A program made the translations under genes and the position numbers. DNA of 64,000 nucleotides, from positions 220,849 to 284,848 of the forward strand of contig JANSWW010000005.1 in assembly GCA_024743275.1 (NCBI GenBank), given 5' to 3'. Shown piece after piece: positions 63,771 to 64,000 of the stretch. This DNA comes from Alphaproteobacteria bacterium. Lineage in GTDB: Bacteria; Pseudomonadota; Alphaproteobacteria; JANSWW01. The first letter of the stretch is position 1; the number at the start of each line of letters is the position of its first letter. Below the pieces are notes generated by a model. That model made no database searches. It was given only the letters and a program-made list of their open reading frames with translations, and had not been told where the DNA came from.

Positions 63771-64000
63771 CCCAATCCCTCGACATCGAAGCTTCCCGGC
63801 GCGGTCGACAGCTTCGTGATGTCCCGCCCCTCGGCCCGGCCGGCGTCCTGATAGTGGAGATAGGCGCTGGCCCCGGCGGTGGCGACATCGGTGTTGGCGG
63901 CGAAATACTGCCCCGGATCGAAGACCTTTCGGCCCTCGGTCTGGCCGAAATTCGTCCAATGCTCGATGAACTGCGAGACCGTGAAGCCGGCGGTCACCAG
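63767..64000 (-). CDS. C-terminal 77 residues of a repeat-containing protein (partial)
   Basis: The visible end contains the module IEHWTNFGQTEGRKVFDPGQ and then AASAYL-type HYQDAGRAEGRD: the HW/HY-x-x-x-G-x-x-EGR pattern with YFAANTDVA between. I know it from large secreted or calcium-binding-type proteins, but the rest lies off the right edge. The stop is TAA at 63767-63769. Confidence 0.6.
   Translation of the reverse strand: MVTAGFTVSQFIEHWTNFGQTEGRKVFDPGQYFAANTDVATAGASAYLHYQDAGRAEGRDITKLSTAPGSFDVEGLG

Overview
The window is about 64 kb of GC-rich, gene-dense chromosome from an alphaproteobacterium. The signs are a short prolyl-tRNA synthetase without the editing insert followed by lolC/E, an LdtR-like MarR regulator, AapJQMP and PhoCDET-type ABC transporters, a TTAA-N7-TTAA CtrA-type box and a TTGAC-N4-GTCAA FNR/FixK-type box. 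A Rhodospirillales-like marine or soil heterotroph is my best guess, but I cannot fix a genus. I see no transposase, prophage, CRISPR array, rRNA or replication origin. There is one tRNA, tRNA-Arg(UCU).

Layout. 0-5 kb (minus): lolC/E fragment, proS, MarR regulator, and two valine-degradation genes (3-hydroxyisobutyrate dehydrogenase and 3-hydroxyisobutyryl-CoA hydrolase). 5-9.3 kb (plus): RND efflux adaptor and pump. 9.4-13 kb: hemB, a small unknown protein, a LysR regulator, and a TPR/2-oxoglutarate oxygenase fusion. 13-17 kb (minus): an ornithine/lysine-decarboxylase-type operon with two alpha/beta hydrolases and a GNAT. 17-26.4 kb (plus): CaiB/BaiF CoA-transferase, aldehyde dehydrogenase, penicillin-acylase-family protein, threonine ammonia-lyase, DMT exporter, a cysK interrupted by one amber codon, and 3-mercaptopyruvate sulfurtransferase. 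26.4-33 kb: a GNAT remnant, an intact GNAT, a VOC protein, the aapJQMP general amino-acid importer and a secreted unknown. 33.3-38 kb: metC-hisI, a candidate FNR/FixK-controlled small RNA, an HD-GYP protein, a four-rhodanese protein and a secreted unknown. 38-42.4 kb (minus): MFS, ABC-F and epimerase operon. 42.5-48.7 kb: PAS protein, secreted unknown, phoCDET-type phosph(on)ate importer and an unknown Lys-rich protein under a CtrA-type box. 49-56 kb: tRNA-Arg, a form II CO-dehydrogenase-like molybdenum hydroxylase (S-L-M), a DUF3179 protein, an alpha/beta hydrolase and an isochorismatase-family hydrolase. 56-64 kb: an rhlE-like helicase with a long low-complexity tail, an M20-type carbamoylase, an NTF2-like protein, the reverse-transsulfuration pair cbs-mccB, a small unknown, and the 3' end of a protein with acidic/aromatic repeats.

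Sulfur amino-acid metabolism recurs across the window: broken cysK, sseA, metC, the tetra-rhodanese, and cbs with cystathionine gamma-lyase. If the amber codon in cysK is real, the cbs-mccB pair would offer a homocysteine-to-cysteine route that does not need that gene product. The most interesting non-coding signal is at 35030-35146: a perfect FNR/FixK palindrome, a -10-like hexamer at the class II distance, a CU-rich single-stranded stretch, a small hairpin and an intrinsic terminator, together specifying an RNA of about 69 nt in a gene-free gap. Other unexplained structures are four octamers at exact 11-bp spacing upstream of the helicase, stacked dyads upstream of cbs, and hairpins directly after both substrate-binding-protein genes.
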